Assembly (NCBI GenBank): GCA_024234815.1
Contig: JACKNO010000006.1
Span: forward strand, 1-64,000
DNA length: 64,000 nucleotides
DNA from: Pseudomonadales bacterium
GTDB lineage: Bacteria > Pseudomonadota > Gammaproteobacteria > Pseudomonadales > Halieaceae
Direction of reading: 5' to 3'
A program made the translations under genes and the position numbers. The notes beneath the pieces were generated by a model. The model was not told the DNA's origin. It was given only the letters and a program-made list of their open reading frames with translations, and searched no databases. Shown here piece by piece: positions 1 to 7,468 of this stretch (positions are counted from its first letter, which is position 1; each line of letters starts with the position of its first letter).

Positions 1-2250
1 TACCCGGGCACCTACGGCCACCTGGAGAACATCTCGCCACTGATCGAGCAGGCACACGCGGCCAACACCCTGGTGACAGTCGCCGCAGACATCATGGCGC
101 TGCTGCTGGTGAAGTCGCCCGGCTCCATGGACGCGGACGTGGTGGTGGGCAACACCCAGCGCTTCGGCGTGCCCATGGGATTCGGTGGACCTCACGCGGC
201 ATTCTTTGCCACTCGCGACGCCTACAAGCGCTCCACGCCCGGGCGCATTATCGGTGTCTCCATAGATCGCCGCGGCAACCAGGCCCTGCGTATGGCCATG
301 CAGACCCGCGAGCAACATATCCGGCGCGAAAAAGCCACCAGCAATATCTGCACGGCGCAGGCACTGCTGGCCATCATGGCCACCTTCTATGCCATGTACC
401 ACGGCCCCCAGGGTCTGCGGCGTATCGCCGAGCGCATCCACTACCTCACCGGGCTCCTGGCCACGGCACTTACACGCGCCGGTTTCACACCGCAAAACAC
501 CTCCTACTTCGACACCCTGACTATCGCGGTCGGCGATCAGCAGGCCGCCATCATCGAGCGCGCCCTCGCCCGCGGCATGAACCTGCGCGCACTGGACAGT
601 GATCGCATCGGCATCTCGCTGGATGAGACAACAAGCGCGGAGGACGTGCGCGACCTGTGTGCAATTTTCACTGGCGAAAACGCGCCTGAGCTGCCCGACC
701 TGGAAGATGCCGATCGCAATGCCGGCATCTGTCCCGACCTGCGGCGCGAGGTCGACTACCTGCAGCACCCCCTGTTCAACGACTACCATTCGGAAACCGC
801 GATGCTGCGCTATATGCGCTACCTCGAGGACAAGGACATTGCCCTCAACCGGGCCATGATCCCGCTGGGCAGCTGCACCATGAAGCTCAATGCCACTACC
901 GAGATGCTGCCCGTGACCTGGCCGGAGTTCGCCAACCTGCACCCCTTCGCGCCGGCGGACCAGACGGCGGGTTACCAGGCCATGCTGGCGGAACTCGAAC
1001 ACATGTTGCTGGAGTGCACCGGATACGACGCCATTTCCATGCAGCCCAACGCGGGCTCCCAGGGCGAGTATGCCGGCCTGCTGGCAATTCGCCGCTATCA
1101 CGAGAGTCGCGGTGACCACCAGCGCAACATCTGCCTGATCCCCTCTTCCGCCCACGGCACCAACCCCGCCAGTGCGGCCCTGGCCGGCATGGACGTGGTA
1201 ATAGTGGAGTGTGACGATCTGGGCAACGTGGACCTGGAGGACCTGCGCGCCAAGGCAGGCCGCCATCGCGATGACCTGGCCTGCATCATGGTGACCTACC
1301 CCTCCACCCACGGCGTGTTCGAGGAATCCATTATCGAGTTGTGCAAGATTGTGCACGAGCACGGCGGCCAGGTTTACGTTGACGGCGCCAACCTCAACGC
1401 ACTGGTCGGTATCGCCGCGCCGGGCAAGTTTGGGGCGGATGTCTCACACCTCAACCTTCACAAGACGTTTTGCATCCCGCACGGCGGCGGCGGCCCCGGA
1501 ATGGGCCCCATCGGCGTGGGCGCGCACCTGCAACCCTTTCTTCCCACCAATCCCCTGCGCCCCGTGCCGGGTGTCGACGCGGGCAACGACGTGGTTTCAT
1601 CCGCCCCCTACGGCAGCGCCTCCATCCTGCCGATCTCCTGGGCCTATATCGCCCTGATGGGCGGCGAGGGTCTTGCGGAGGCCACCAAGGTGGCGATCCT
1701 CAATGCCAACTACATCGCCCACCGGCTGGAGGATCACTATCCCATTCTGTACAAGGGCAGTAGCGGCAATGTCGCCCACGAATGCATCATCGACATCCGC
1801 CCCATCAAGGAGGCCAGTGGCATCACCGAAGAGGATGTGGCCAAGCGCCTGATCGACTACGGCTTCCACGCCCCGACCATGTCCTTTCCCGTGGCTGGCA
1901 CCCTGATGGTGGAACCCACGGAGTCCGAATCACTGGAAGAACTGGACCGCTTCTGCGATGCCATGATCGCCATCCGCGAGGAAATCACCGCGGTGCAGGA
2001 AGGCCGCCTGGAAGCGGCCGACAATCCGCTGGCCAACGCCCCACACACCCTGGCCGACGTGGCCGCCACCGCCTGGGAGCACCCCTACTCCCGCGAACTG
2101 GCCGCCTACCCGGTGGACTCCCTGCGCCGCTACAAATACTGGGCGCCGGTAAACCGGGTGGACAATGTGTACGGAGACAGGAACCTGTTTTGCGCCTGCC
2201 CGGCTATCGATTCTTACCGGGAGGTGGAAAAAGGTGTCAGTTTTGAATAA
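1..2250 (+). CDS. gcvP: Glycine dehydrogenase (decarboxylating), P-protein, 5' end missing
   Basis: The P-protein of the glycine cleavage system decarboxylates glycine with pyridoxal phosphate and passes the aminomethyl group to the lipoyl arm of the H-protein. The reading frame is open at base 1, so the true start lies outside the window; about 750 C-terminal residues of a protein that is usually about 950-960 residues are visible. The PLP-lysine motif LHKTFCIPHGGGGPGMGP is intact, with the lysine codon at 1462-1464, and the stretch GSCTMKLN near 868-891 is also typical. Codon use is strongly GC-rich, like the right half of the window. No gcvH or gcvT is seen downstream, so those genes must lie upstream or elsewhere. 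Everything to the right of its stop changes in base composition. Confidence 0.97.
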   Translation, partial: YPGTYGHLENISPLIEQAHAANTLVTVAADIMALLLVKSPGSMDADVVVGNTQRFGVPMGFGGPHAAFFATRDAYKRSTPGRIIGVSIDRRGNQALRMAMQTREQHIRREKATSNICTAQALLAIMATFYAMYHGPQGLRRIAERIHYLTGLLATALTRAGFTPQNTSYFDTLTIAVGDQQAAIIERALARGMNLRALDSDRIGISLDETTSAEDVRDLCAIFTGENAPELPDLEDADRNAGICPDLRREVDYLQHPLFNDYHSETAMLRYMRYLEDKDIALNRAMIPLGSCTMKLNATTEMLPVTWPEFANLHPFAPADQTAGYQAMLAELEHMLLECTGYDAISMQPNAGSQGEYAGLLAIRRYHESRGDHQRNICLIPSSAHGTNPASAALAGMDVVIVECDDLGNVDLEDLRAKAGRHRDDLACIMVTYPSTHGVFEESIIELCKIVHEHGGQVYVDGANLNALVGIAAPGKFGADVSHLNLHKTFCIPHGGGGPGMGPIGVGAHLQPFLPTNPLRPVPGVDAGNDVVSSAPYGSASILPISWAYIALMGGEGLAEATKVAILNANYIAHRLEDHYPILYKGSSGNVAHECIIDIRPIKEASGITEEDVAKRLIDYGFHAPTMSFPVAGTLMVEPTESESLEELDRFCDAMIAIREEITAVQEGRLEAADNPLANAPHTLADVAATAWEHPYSRELAAYPVDSLRRYKYWAPVNRVDNVYGDRNLFCACPAIDSYREVEKGVSFE

Positions 2251-2568
2251 AGATTGTGATTAGGTCCCAAAACTTTGTGAATTTAATAAAGTTTGTGAAA
2301 ATTACAGGCCACCGAATTGCTCAAAAATTAAGCGCAAAACGTGCCGAGAGAGCCTTATCTCCAATACAAAGTACATCACCGTCAAAATCGGATGGTCGAA
2401 AGCTCAAGCCCTTCTGGGCACACCATCTTATTGTTTTTTTTTAAAAGGCTTTCTATCGAATACGCTATCCGACTTAGGCAAAGTTACCGCTGCCGGCATT
2501 TGGACGGTGCGTAGTAGCGACGCATATTTCATACGTTTGTTTAGACACATATTCGATGGAGATTGGGA
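2251..2568. other. AT-rich intergenic region after gcvP, left edge of accessory island
   Basis: Base composition drops sharply right after the gcvP stop codon. The stretch holds two short near-copies of AGTTTGTGAA around 2268-2300 and a long T run near 2433-2442. The T run is not preceded by a convincing stem, so no terminator is called. A 62-codon open frame here lacks a ribosome binding site and protein-like composition. Confidence 0.4.
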
Positions 2569-2931
2569 ATGTCCAAAATACAGCGCGTTGAGATTAACAA
2601 AAACTATCACGCCTCTATCCACTGCCCTTTTTGTGGCCAATTGGTCGTGAAGACAGACTTTGAAGACGATGAAGAATTAATTCCCGTTAATCCGTGTCCA
2701 CACACGCTTTTCATGGCACATGATGAAGGCTTTGAGTATCGCTCGGATAGATTTGATGTGAATATGTCCCTGAGTGGCATCGAAGATGATGAAATCGAAA
2801 CAGGTGACAAAGGGTACGATGGATTAACAGACAAGGTTTCAATAGCAGACTCTATTAAATTTGCCTCTTATGTCGGCGCCCCTTCTTTTTTTGGTAGCTA
2901 TGTGGGATTTGCTCCGCTGGACATTAAATAG
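2569..2931 (+). CDS. Hypothetical protein with an N-terminal CPFCG zinc-ribbon-like motif
   Basis: This is a 120-residue acidic protein of unknown function. The ATG at 2569 is chosen because GGAG at 2558-2561 lies about seven bases upstream; an in-frame TTG six bases earlier is less likely. Residues near 18-23 read HCPFCG and a further Cys-Pro-His occurs near position 44, so a small metal-binding site is possible. The middle is rich in Asp and Glu. No signal peptide or membrane segment is visible. It stands alone in the accessory region and is AT-richer than gcvP. I do not recognise a family. Confidence 0.6.
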   Translation: MSKIQRVEINKNYHASIHCPFCGQLVVKTDFEDDEELIPVNPCPHTLFMAHDEGFEYRSDRFDVNMSLSGIEDDEIETGDKGYDGLTDKVSIADSIKFASYVGAPSFFGSYVGFAPLDIK

Positions 2932-3132
2932 ATGGCCTCACTGATCTCTGCGGAGATTCTATAGAACTCGCCTTCTGACCAGTTCAGAGACATCGGTAAC
3001 AAGATATGGGTAGCTAGACTATCCGACCATCCGGAGGAAATGGGTGACACCTTGTTTGCTACAGTCTGATGGCCTATTCATCCTACTCAGTGGCTTAGTT
3101 CCACCCCATTAAGGGTGGATGGCGTCCGTCAA

Positions 3133-3333
3133 CTAGCTCAAGCGTTGCGGGTCGTAGCAACCAGTACATGCTGGCCCAGTCCTATCAAATTCTTCTACAT
3201 CATCAGGGTGAACTTCGTTTCGCTCCCAAAATTTTTCATATGGTGGCCGCCAAAATTTTGGTGGCAAAGCCAAACTACCACAATAGGGACACATGGTAGG
3301 TTCCACTTTCGCCTCACAGACTTCATCTCCCAT
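3133..3333 (-). CDS. Small Cys-rich hypothetical protein (66 aa)
   Basis: On the minus strand an AGGAG ribosome binding site sits seven bases upstream of ATG 3333, which makes this short frame credible. The product has two cysteine pairs, CPYC near residues 15-18 and CTGC near 56-59, the usual layout of a single zinc ribbon of about 45 residues. The residues between them are mixed, with several Trp, Pro and acidic side chains. It could be a DNA-, RNA- or protein-binding zinc ribbon. It is too short for a firm family call. The overlapping plus-strand frame has no ribosome binding site and is rejected. Confidence 0.5.
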   Translation of the reverse strand: MGDEVCEAKVEPTMCPYCGSLALPPKFWRPPYEKFWERNEVHPDDVEEFDRTGPACTGCYDPQRLS

Positions 3334-3415
3334 TAAGAAGCTCCTCTCATTTTTTGAGATCCAATAAACTGATTATAGTGCCGATTGTAGCCACGAAAAA
3401 ATTTGGACCCAATCA

Positions 3416-3571
3416 ATGAAACCACGCCCGCCAGGTTATGAATCATTTGACGATGAGATCGAGGACCTTATAAGAACAATTATCAATGTCGACGCGTCCG
3501 CTGGACTCGAGGAAACCCGGTCTTTAAGGCATGATATTCAAACCTACCTAGCCTCCGCGAGTACAGAGTAA
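3416..3571 (+). CDS. Possible small acidic protein (51 aa)
   Basis: An ATG-to-TAA frame of 51 codons encodes a peptide beginning MKPRPPGYESFDDEIEDL and continuing with regularly spaced hydrophobic residues that could form a short helix pair. The composition looks protein-like, with balanced charge. No good Shine-Dalgarno sequence precedes the ATG, so translation is uncertain. No family is recognised. Confidence 0.25.
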   Translation: MKPRPPGYESFDDEIEDLIRTIINVDASAGLEETRSLRHDIQTYLASASTE

Positions 3572-3768
3572 GCATCGCGTTTACTCCATGCATTGATCAA
3601 CTTACTTGATCCCGCAGAAGTACATTTTCTTTTTGCCATCGACAGAGGTGAATGAGCATGATTTCTGTAGGGAATCGTGTCGTTAAAGAACGAAAGGAAT
3701 GAGCTTATACTGAATAAACGCGAATGAAATTGTTTTCACTATTGCTAATTTCTAATATCTCAGACCCG

Positions 3769-3792
3769 ATCTGACAGACAGTGTCAGATTTT
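3769..3792. repeat. Perfect 8-bp inverted repeat with short T run
   Basis: ATCTGACA at 3769-3776 and TGTCAGAT at 3782-3789 form a stem with a five-base loop, followed by TTT. It could be a weak terminator reading rightward or a dimeric protein site. The T run is short and GC content of the stem is modest, so the role is open. Confidence 0.4.
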
Positions 3793-3931
3793 AAGTCTCC
3801 TTTTCTCCCGATAGCGGTCAGAGGAGCTGCCAGGCCTTAATGGCGCTAATCGACGCTTAAGCGACCCTAGCTCCCTGCCAAAAACACGGTATCCCCGCTG
3901 CGCGCTGACTTCTGCTTCTACCTCATAGCAG

Positions 3932-4333
3932 TCATTCTTTCTTCGGGTGTCTTATTCTTCGACCAAACCAGAGGCTAAGGGCTACGAGAATCATGGCGCT
4001 CGCCGCATCTGCATAAACCCAAATCTCGGCAGAACTATCAACGTTTTCTAAGCCAGAGTAATCAACCCAGAGGAGAGCGACGGACTGCAACACGTAGAGT
4101 TTAAAAACTGTGCCAGCCATTACCACAAGGTACATTGTATTTGCGATTGCGTACTGCATTCTCGTTAGCTGGCTGCCAGCCAGATACATCGCGACCACGT
4201 AAGCAAACAGCAAGGTATAGAACATCTCGCCCATGCTAATGGACATTTCCCTCATCGTATTTGCATACTCTAGTATCTCGGCTCTGGTCATGCCGAGTTC
4301 TGGAACGCCAAGGGGTACTACATCTACTGCCAT
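3932..4333 (-). CDS. Hypothetical integral membrane protein, three TM segments
   Basis: The 133-residue product has about three hydrophobic segments, near residues 37-54, 62-80 and 108-124, and ends in a basic tail (GRRIRHPKKE). This suggests an inner-membrane protein with a cytoplasmic C-terminus. On the minus strand AGGGAG lies about nine bases ahead of ATG 4333 and supports the start. There is no catalytic motif. It stands alone between non-coding DNA and the IS element; no function is proposed. Confidence 0.6.
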   Translation of the reverse strand: MAVDVVPLGVPELGMTRAEILEYANTMREMSISMGEMFYTLLFAYVVAMYLAGSQLTRMQYAIANTMYLVVMAGTVFKLYVLQSVALLWVDYSGLENVDSSAEIWVYADAASAMILVALSLWFGRRIRHPKKE

Positions 4334-4519
4334 TTTATCTGCTCCCTGCTCGTTGAACTTCCAGCAAGAATAGACCGATGTTCAAAATTAGGCGATAGCT
4401 TCCGTTTTCGGGTGGGGCCTTGGGTGGATTTCTTGGTTACCCTCATGTCGCTTCATAGGTCCTGCCCCGTTTCAATAGACACCCTATAATTGGCACGATG
4501 ATGTGCTGGGAGGTGTCTT

Positions 4520-4816
4520 ATGACTAGACGTAGAAAGTACAAACGCTACAGCCCAGAGTTCAAGCGAGAAGCCTTACGACGGTCAAGCGAAGACGGTATC
4601 GTCGATAAAGACGTTCGCGACGAACTGGGTATCAGCGCCAGGCAGCTGCGGCGATGGCGAGATCAGTTCAGGCTTCACGGTGATTCTGCCTTCATCGGCC
4701 AAGGACGGAGCCGCGATGAAGAGCTCACACATCTCAAGCGCGAGTTGGCCAAGGTCAAGCAGGAGCGTGATTTTTTAAGGGAAGCGGCGGCGTTCTTCGC
4801 CAGGGAGTCGAAGTAA
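4520..4816 (+). CDS. IS3-family transposase OrfA (helix-turn-helix subunit)
   Basis: This 98-residue protein has the usual OrfA plan: a basic start (RRRKYKRYSPEFKREAL), a helix-turn-helix around residues 15-55 (ELGISARQLRRWRDQF) and a C-terminal leucine-zipper-like helix (LTHLKRELAKVKQERDFL). OrfA binds the element's inverted repeats and dimerises. The start ATG 4520 follows GGGAGG at about 4509-4514. A T TTT TTA heptamer at 4771-4777, in register with the OrfA codons, is a classical minus-one slippage site and would give the OrfAB transposase. Confidence 0.9.
   Translation: MTRRRKYKRYSPEFKREALRRSSEDGIVDKDVRDELGISARQLRRWRDQFRLHGDSAFIGQGRSRDEELTHLKRELAKVKQERDFLREAAAFFARESK
4771..4777 (+). promoter_or_regulatory. 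Programmed minus-one ribosomal frameshift site of the IS3 element
   Basis: The heptamer TTTTTTA is positioned so that the OrfA codons TTT and TTA can slip back one base. After slippage the frame stays open through 4777-4860 and encodes RYLCIDRRRNQYPVN, which leads directly into the conserved start of OrfB. This is the expected fusion mechanism for IS3-family elements. Confidence 0.65.
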
Positions 4817-4860
4817 GGTACCTGTGTATCGATCGACGCCGCAACCAATACCCAGTAAAC

Positions 4861-5589
4861 ATGATGTGTCGGTTGCTCCAGGTTTCGCGCAGTGGCTACT
4901 ACGCATGGAAGGCAAGACCAGAGAGTCACCGAGCAAAAACTGACCGAGAACTCCTCCGGGTGATTCGTCGTCTGCACGCCGAAAGCAATGGCACCTATGG
5001 CAGCCCTCGGATACGCGATGATCTTCGGGACGAGGGTTACCAATGTGGGCGACACAAGGTGGCCAGATTAATGCGAAATGCCGGCCTAAAAGGATGTCCT
5101 AAACGGCGCTTCCGTGTGACCACTCAGAGCAATCCATTGCACCCGACGGCACCGAATTTACTCAAACAGGACTTCTCCGCCAGTCGCCCGAATGAACGCT
5201 GGGCCGGAGATATCACCTATGTGGCGACACGGCAGGGGTGGATGTACCTGGCCGTGGTCATGGACCTGTTCTCGCGCCGCATCGTGGGGTGGTCGATGAG
5301 CAAGTGGATCAGCCGCCACCTGGTGATTGACGCCTTCAGGATGGCACTGGGTGCCCGTCAGCCGGAGAATGGGCGACCGCTGTTACATCATTCAGATCGA
5401 GGAGCGCAGTATTCCAGTGATGACTTCCGGAAATTGCTGCTCAAGCATGGAGTCGAAAGCAGCATGAGTGCGCGGGGGAACTGCTACGACAATGCCGTCG
5501 TGGAAAGCTTCTTCGGGATTTTACCGTTGAACTCCCTGCCTCCAAATCGTCTAAACCGATTAAAAAAATCGGCACCCGTTGCCACATAG
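4861..5589 (+). pseudogene. IS3-family transposase OrfB (rve integrase), C-terminally truncated
   Basis: The frame encodes the HTH_21-type start (MMCRLLQVSRSGYYAWKAR) and most of an rve integrase core. The three acidic catalytic residues are visible: Asp in GDITYV, Asp in HHSDRGAQYSS and Glu in VESFFG. The native protein should continue for about 40-50 residues after this Glu. Here the last 20 or so codons (from about 5519) are foreign sequence read from the antisense strand of the neighbouring endonuclease gene. With neither its C-terminus nor a right end, it is not expected to transpose. Translation probably depends on frameshifting from orfA, because no ribosome binding site precedes 4861. 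Confidence 0.85.
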
Positions 5590-6527
5590 AGATTTGTGAG
5601 CGTTACCTTTTTACCGTCTGTATTCGCGAAGAAAATAGCATAACGCGTATCGCAGTGCTTGGGATGATATTCACCAATTTGCTGTATATCTATACGGTCT
5701 TCGCTGCACGGCAATACCAAGCCCAAATCGATGGTGGGAGAAGTCTGCAATTTCATTTCCAGCAACTGATGTCGAATGTCAGGGAATTGCCCTGTGTCCC
5801 CATAAAGATCATATCCCAAACACGCTGAGGTCATTCGATGAAGTTCTGCTCCGCGATTTCGCTCCTGATCTATTCCTGGATCAACAAACGAAGAACCAAT
5901 AAGAGAGGACAAGCGCTCAAATATCTCCCGAATCGGAAGCAAAGAACCAGATTCAGGCTCATTAGTCGGACTGATCATCGGCGAGAAAGTAGCTCCCATT
6001 CTTACGTACGGAATCAAAGCAGATGTATCAAGCTCACTAACTAGTTCACAAACTTTAGCGCCCCTATCCAGACGTGCTTGATATTTCGTCGTGATAGTAC
6101 CTGTGGTGTCTAAATGTGCAAGTTCCTGGCCGTTAACTACCTTTACCTTCAAGATGACATCATTCTCTGATATTCGTATAAGCGCATATCTACGAGTGGG
6201 CGAAAGTTCTTCATTCCAAATTTGTAAGTTGTTTGATTTCTGTGTGTATATATCTAGATGCTGGCCAAGAAACCGAGGTTGCGTCTTTCTAAATGACTTT
6301 GGAATGGGATAACCAAGAGATTCGCATACCGCCTGTTTGACGACTTTCGAACGGGTCCGAAGCGCAAGCCCTTCCAGATTTCTATTTACTAATGACTGAT
6401 TTAACAAAGTGTCTAAATGTTGCGAGGGAATCCAGAAATTTGCATCGCCCACCTCAATGGGGTGATAGATGTTATAACCGGACGATCGAATAGCATTTTT
6501 GTAATCAAGGGGTGTCTTTTGCGTCAC
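5484..6527 (-). CDS. Type II-like restriction endonuclease, PD-(D/E)XK fold, 3' end altered by IS
   Basis: The 347-residue product carries a clear nuclease signature, PDIRHQLLEMK at residues 249-259, giving Asp250, Glu257 and Lys259, preceded by a conserved Glu (GAELH, about 228). It follows and overlaps by 23 bases a controller-type HTH gene, the standard C-R order of type II restriction-modification systems. The last 12 or so residues (from about 5518 down to 5484) are read from IS DNA, so the natural C-terminus after RRFGGREFNGK is lost. The catalytic core is intact, so activity cannot be excluded. No methyltransferase gene is present on either side. The recognition sequence cannot be read from the protein. 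Confidence 0.7.
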   Translation of the reverse strand: MTQKTPLDYKNAIRSSGYNIYHPIEVGDANFWIPSQHLDTLLNQSLVNRNLEGLALRTRSKVVKQAVCESLGYPIPKSFRKTQPRFLGQHLDIYTQKSNNLQIWNEELSPTRRYALIRISENDVILKVKVVNGQELAHLDTTGTITTKYQARLDRGAKVCELVSELDTSALIPYVRMGATFSPMISPTNEPESGSLLPIREIFERLSSLIGSSFVDPGIDQERNRGAELHRMTSACLGYDLYGDTGQFPDIRHQLLEMKLQTSPTIDLGLVLPCSEDRIDIQQIGEYHPKHCDTRYAIFFANTDGKKVTLTNLYVATGADFFNRFRRFGGREFNGKIPKKLSTTALS

Positions 6528-6759
6528 TCTCTGGCCTCTCTACAAGCAGTTCCGCGACGCTGAGTTTAAGAGCCTTAGAAAGAGCTTCCAAGGTGCTTAA
6601 AGTACAATTACGCTCCTCACGCTCAATCGAACCAATATAGGTACGGTGCAATCCGCAAATATCGGCCAAGTCCTCCTGAGACATTGCATTCGCTTTGCGG
6701 AAAGCACTGACATTTTCAGCAAGTATTGCGCGGAGTGATGGGCTTGCTTTTCTTGGCAT
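6505..6759 (-). CDS. Controller protein (C protein), XRE-family helix-turn-helix
   Basis: This 84-residue protein is almost entirely one HTH_3 domain: MSQEDLADICGLHRTYIGSI with the following IEREERNCTLSTLEALSKAL. The LHRTYI recognition helix is characteristic of restriction-modification controller proteins, which dimerise on C-boxes and first activate, then repress, their own C-R operon. The gene overlaps the endonuclease start. No Shine-Dalgarno sequence precedes ATG 6759, but a TATA-like box lies only about ten bases upstream, which suggests a leaderless transcript as known for several C genes. A plain phage-type repressor is less likely given the partner. Confidence 0.8.
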   Translation of the reverse strand: MPRKASPSLRAILAENVSAFRKANAMSQEDLADICGLHRTYIGSIEREERNCTLSTLEALSKALKLSVAELLVERPESDAKDTP

Positions 6760-6768
6760 CTTCAGAAC

Positions 6769-6824
6769 ATTATCAAAAGAGTTATTGTTTCCAAGTGATG
6801 ACTATAGTGCTACAGACTATGAGT
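6769..6824 (-). promoter_or_regulatory. Candidate C-box operator and leaderless promoter of the C-R operon
   Basis: Two related boxes, GACTATAGT at 6800-6808 and GACTATGAGT at 6815-6824 on the plus strand, lie 40-65 bases upstream of the C gene. They resemble the GACT/AGTC half-sites bound by C proteins. Closer to the gene, GATAAT (minus strand, 6774-6769) is a good -10 box, with TTGGAA (6794-6789) at a short 14-base spacing as a poor -35 box. Such a weak promoter would fit activation by the bound C dimer. Confidence 0.5.
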
Positions 6825-7210
6825 AGCATAACCTGTACTATGAATGAGCTAGTTTCAATTTTCTTGCATTCAATTTCCGGTCAAAGTACGTCCGATGTGT
6901 GGACGTGAACGCATAGGTAGCCCCGTTCCTATGCGGAGTATGGCATGAAAGGTATCGGTGGCATCTTCTACCAGACATCACGGCGATATAGCCATCATCG
7001 GCGGCGTCAGCCAAAAGGATTTTGAAGGGCCTCAATTTAAAGCTGGCGTGCATCAGCTATACAAAGGACATTTCTCTTGCAATCTAGAAATGATCTCAGA
7101 CAGTAGCACATGGCGCATGAATTCCGTAGGGTTGGCTAATATCAAGGTATAATATTCCTCCTCCGGCGCAGTCTTTGGTCTATGTCTTAGAAATCTGCAA
7201 TAATCAACGC
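6825..7210. other. Intergenic, no gene recognised
   Basis: Roughly 390 bases between the C-box region and the next minus-strand operon. Short open frames exist on both strands (for example 6958-7152 plus, 6838-7053 minus), but none has a ribosome binding site or a recognisable motif. Confidence 0.35.
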
Positions 7211-7468
7211 TCAATCACCCTTAACAAGCTTCGCAAAAATGACCACCTTTTTTGACTTGGGAAGTATTTGGTACTTCGTAACTTCACCTAACCAATCGTC
7301 GAAGCGCATCTCTGAGTAGAAATTCCCGGTAGCAGGGTCAATCAGTTTGCCTATCTCGTCAGCGAACATGCGCTGCAAACTGACAGTGCCATCGTGATTT
7401 GAGAAGCGCACCTCAACAGTATAAACACCGGCACTGGAAAACAGCTCTAGATATTCATTACTATTCAC
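7211..7468 (-). CDS. Small hypothetical protein coupled to the phosphatase gene
   Basis: The 85-residue product has no recognised domain; it alternates hydrophobic and charged residues as in a small beta-rich protein (VYTVEVRFSNHDG, KKVVIFAKLV). It starts with GTG at 7468, and its first G is the last base of the upstream TAG stop, a TAGTG junction that implies translational coupling to the phosphatase. It may be an accessory or inhibitor of that enzyme, which is only inference from the coupling. Confidence 0.5.
   Translation of the reverse strand: MNSNEYLELFSSAGVYTVEVRFSNHDGTVSLQRMFADEIGKLIDPATGNFYSEMRFDDWLGEVTKYQILPKSKKVVIFAKLVKGD

Larger units (their letters stand above)
3334..3931. other. 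Mostly non-coding stretch
   Basis: About 600 bases without a convincing long gene. It contains one possible 51-codon gene (3416-3571) and one hairpin (3769-3789), listed separately. Nothing else recognisable was found on either strand. Confidence 0.4.
4456..5520 (+). mobile_element. IS3-family insertion sequence, right end deleted
   Basis: The element carries orfA and a 3'-truncated orfB. The left end is placed near 4456-4485, where the sequence CCGTTTCAATAGACACC resembles the terminal repeats of IS3-family elements; the exact tip is uncertain. The right end is absent: the transposase reading stops matching the family just after the third catalytic residue at about 5518-5522, where the 3' end of a restriction endonuclease gene begins in the opposite orientation. 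No matching right inverted repeat or target duplication was found. The element is therefore a dead relic fused to its neighbour by deletion. Confidence 0.8.

Noticed and set aside
2256..2444. 62-codon plus-strand frame after gcvP
   Set aside because: No ribosome binding site, unusual composition, ends in a T run.
3115..3336. 73-codon plus-strand frame opposite the Cys-rich small protein
   Set aside because: The minus strand has the AGGAG site and paired cysteines; this frame has neither.
6838..7152. Short frames on both strands in the gap after the C-box region
   Set aside because: No ribosome binding site, motif or consistent composition.
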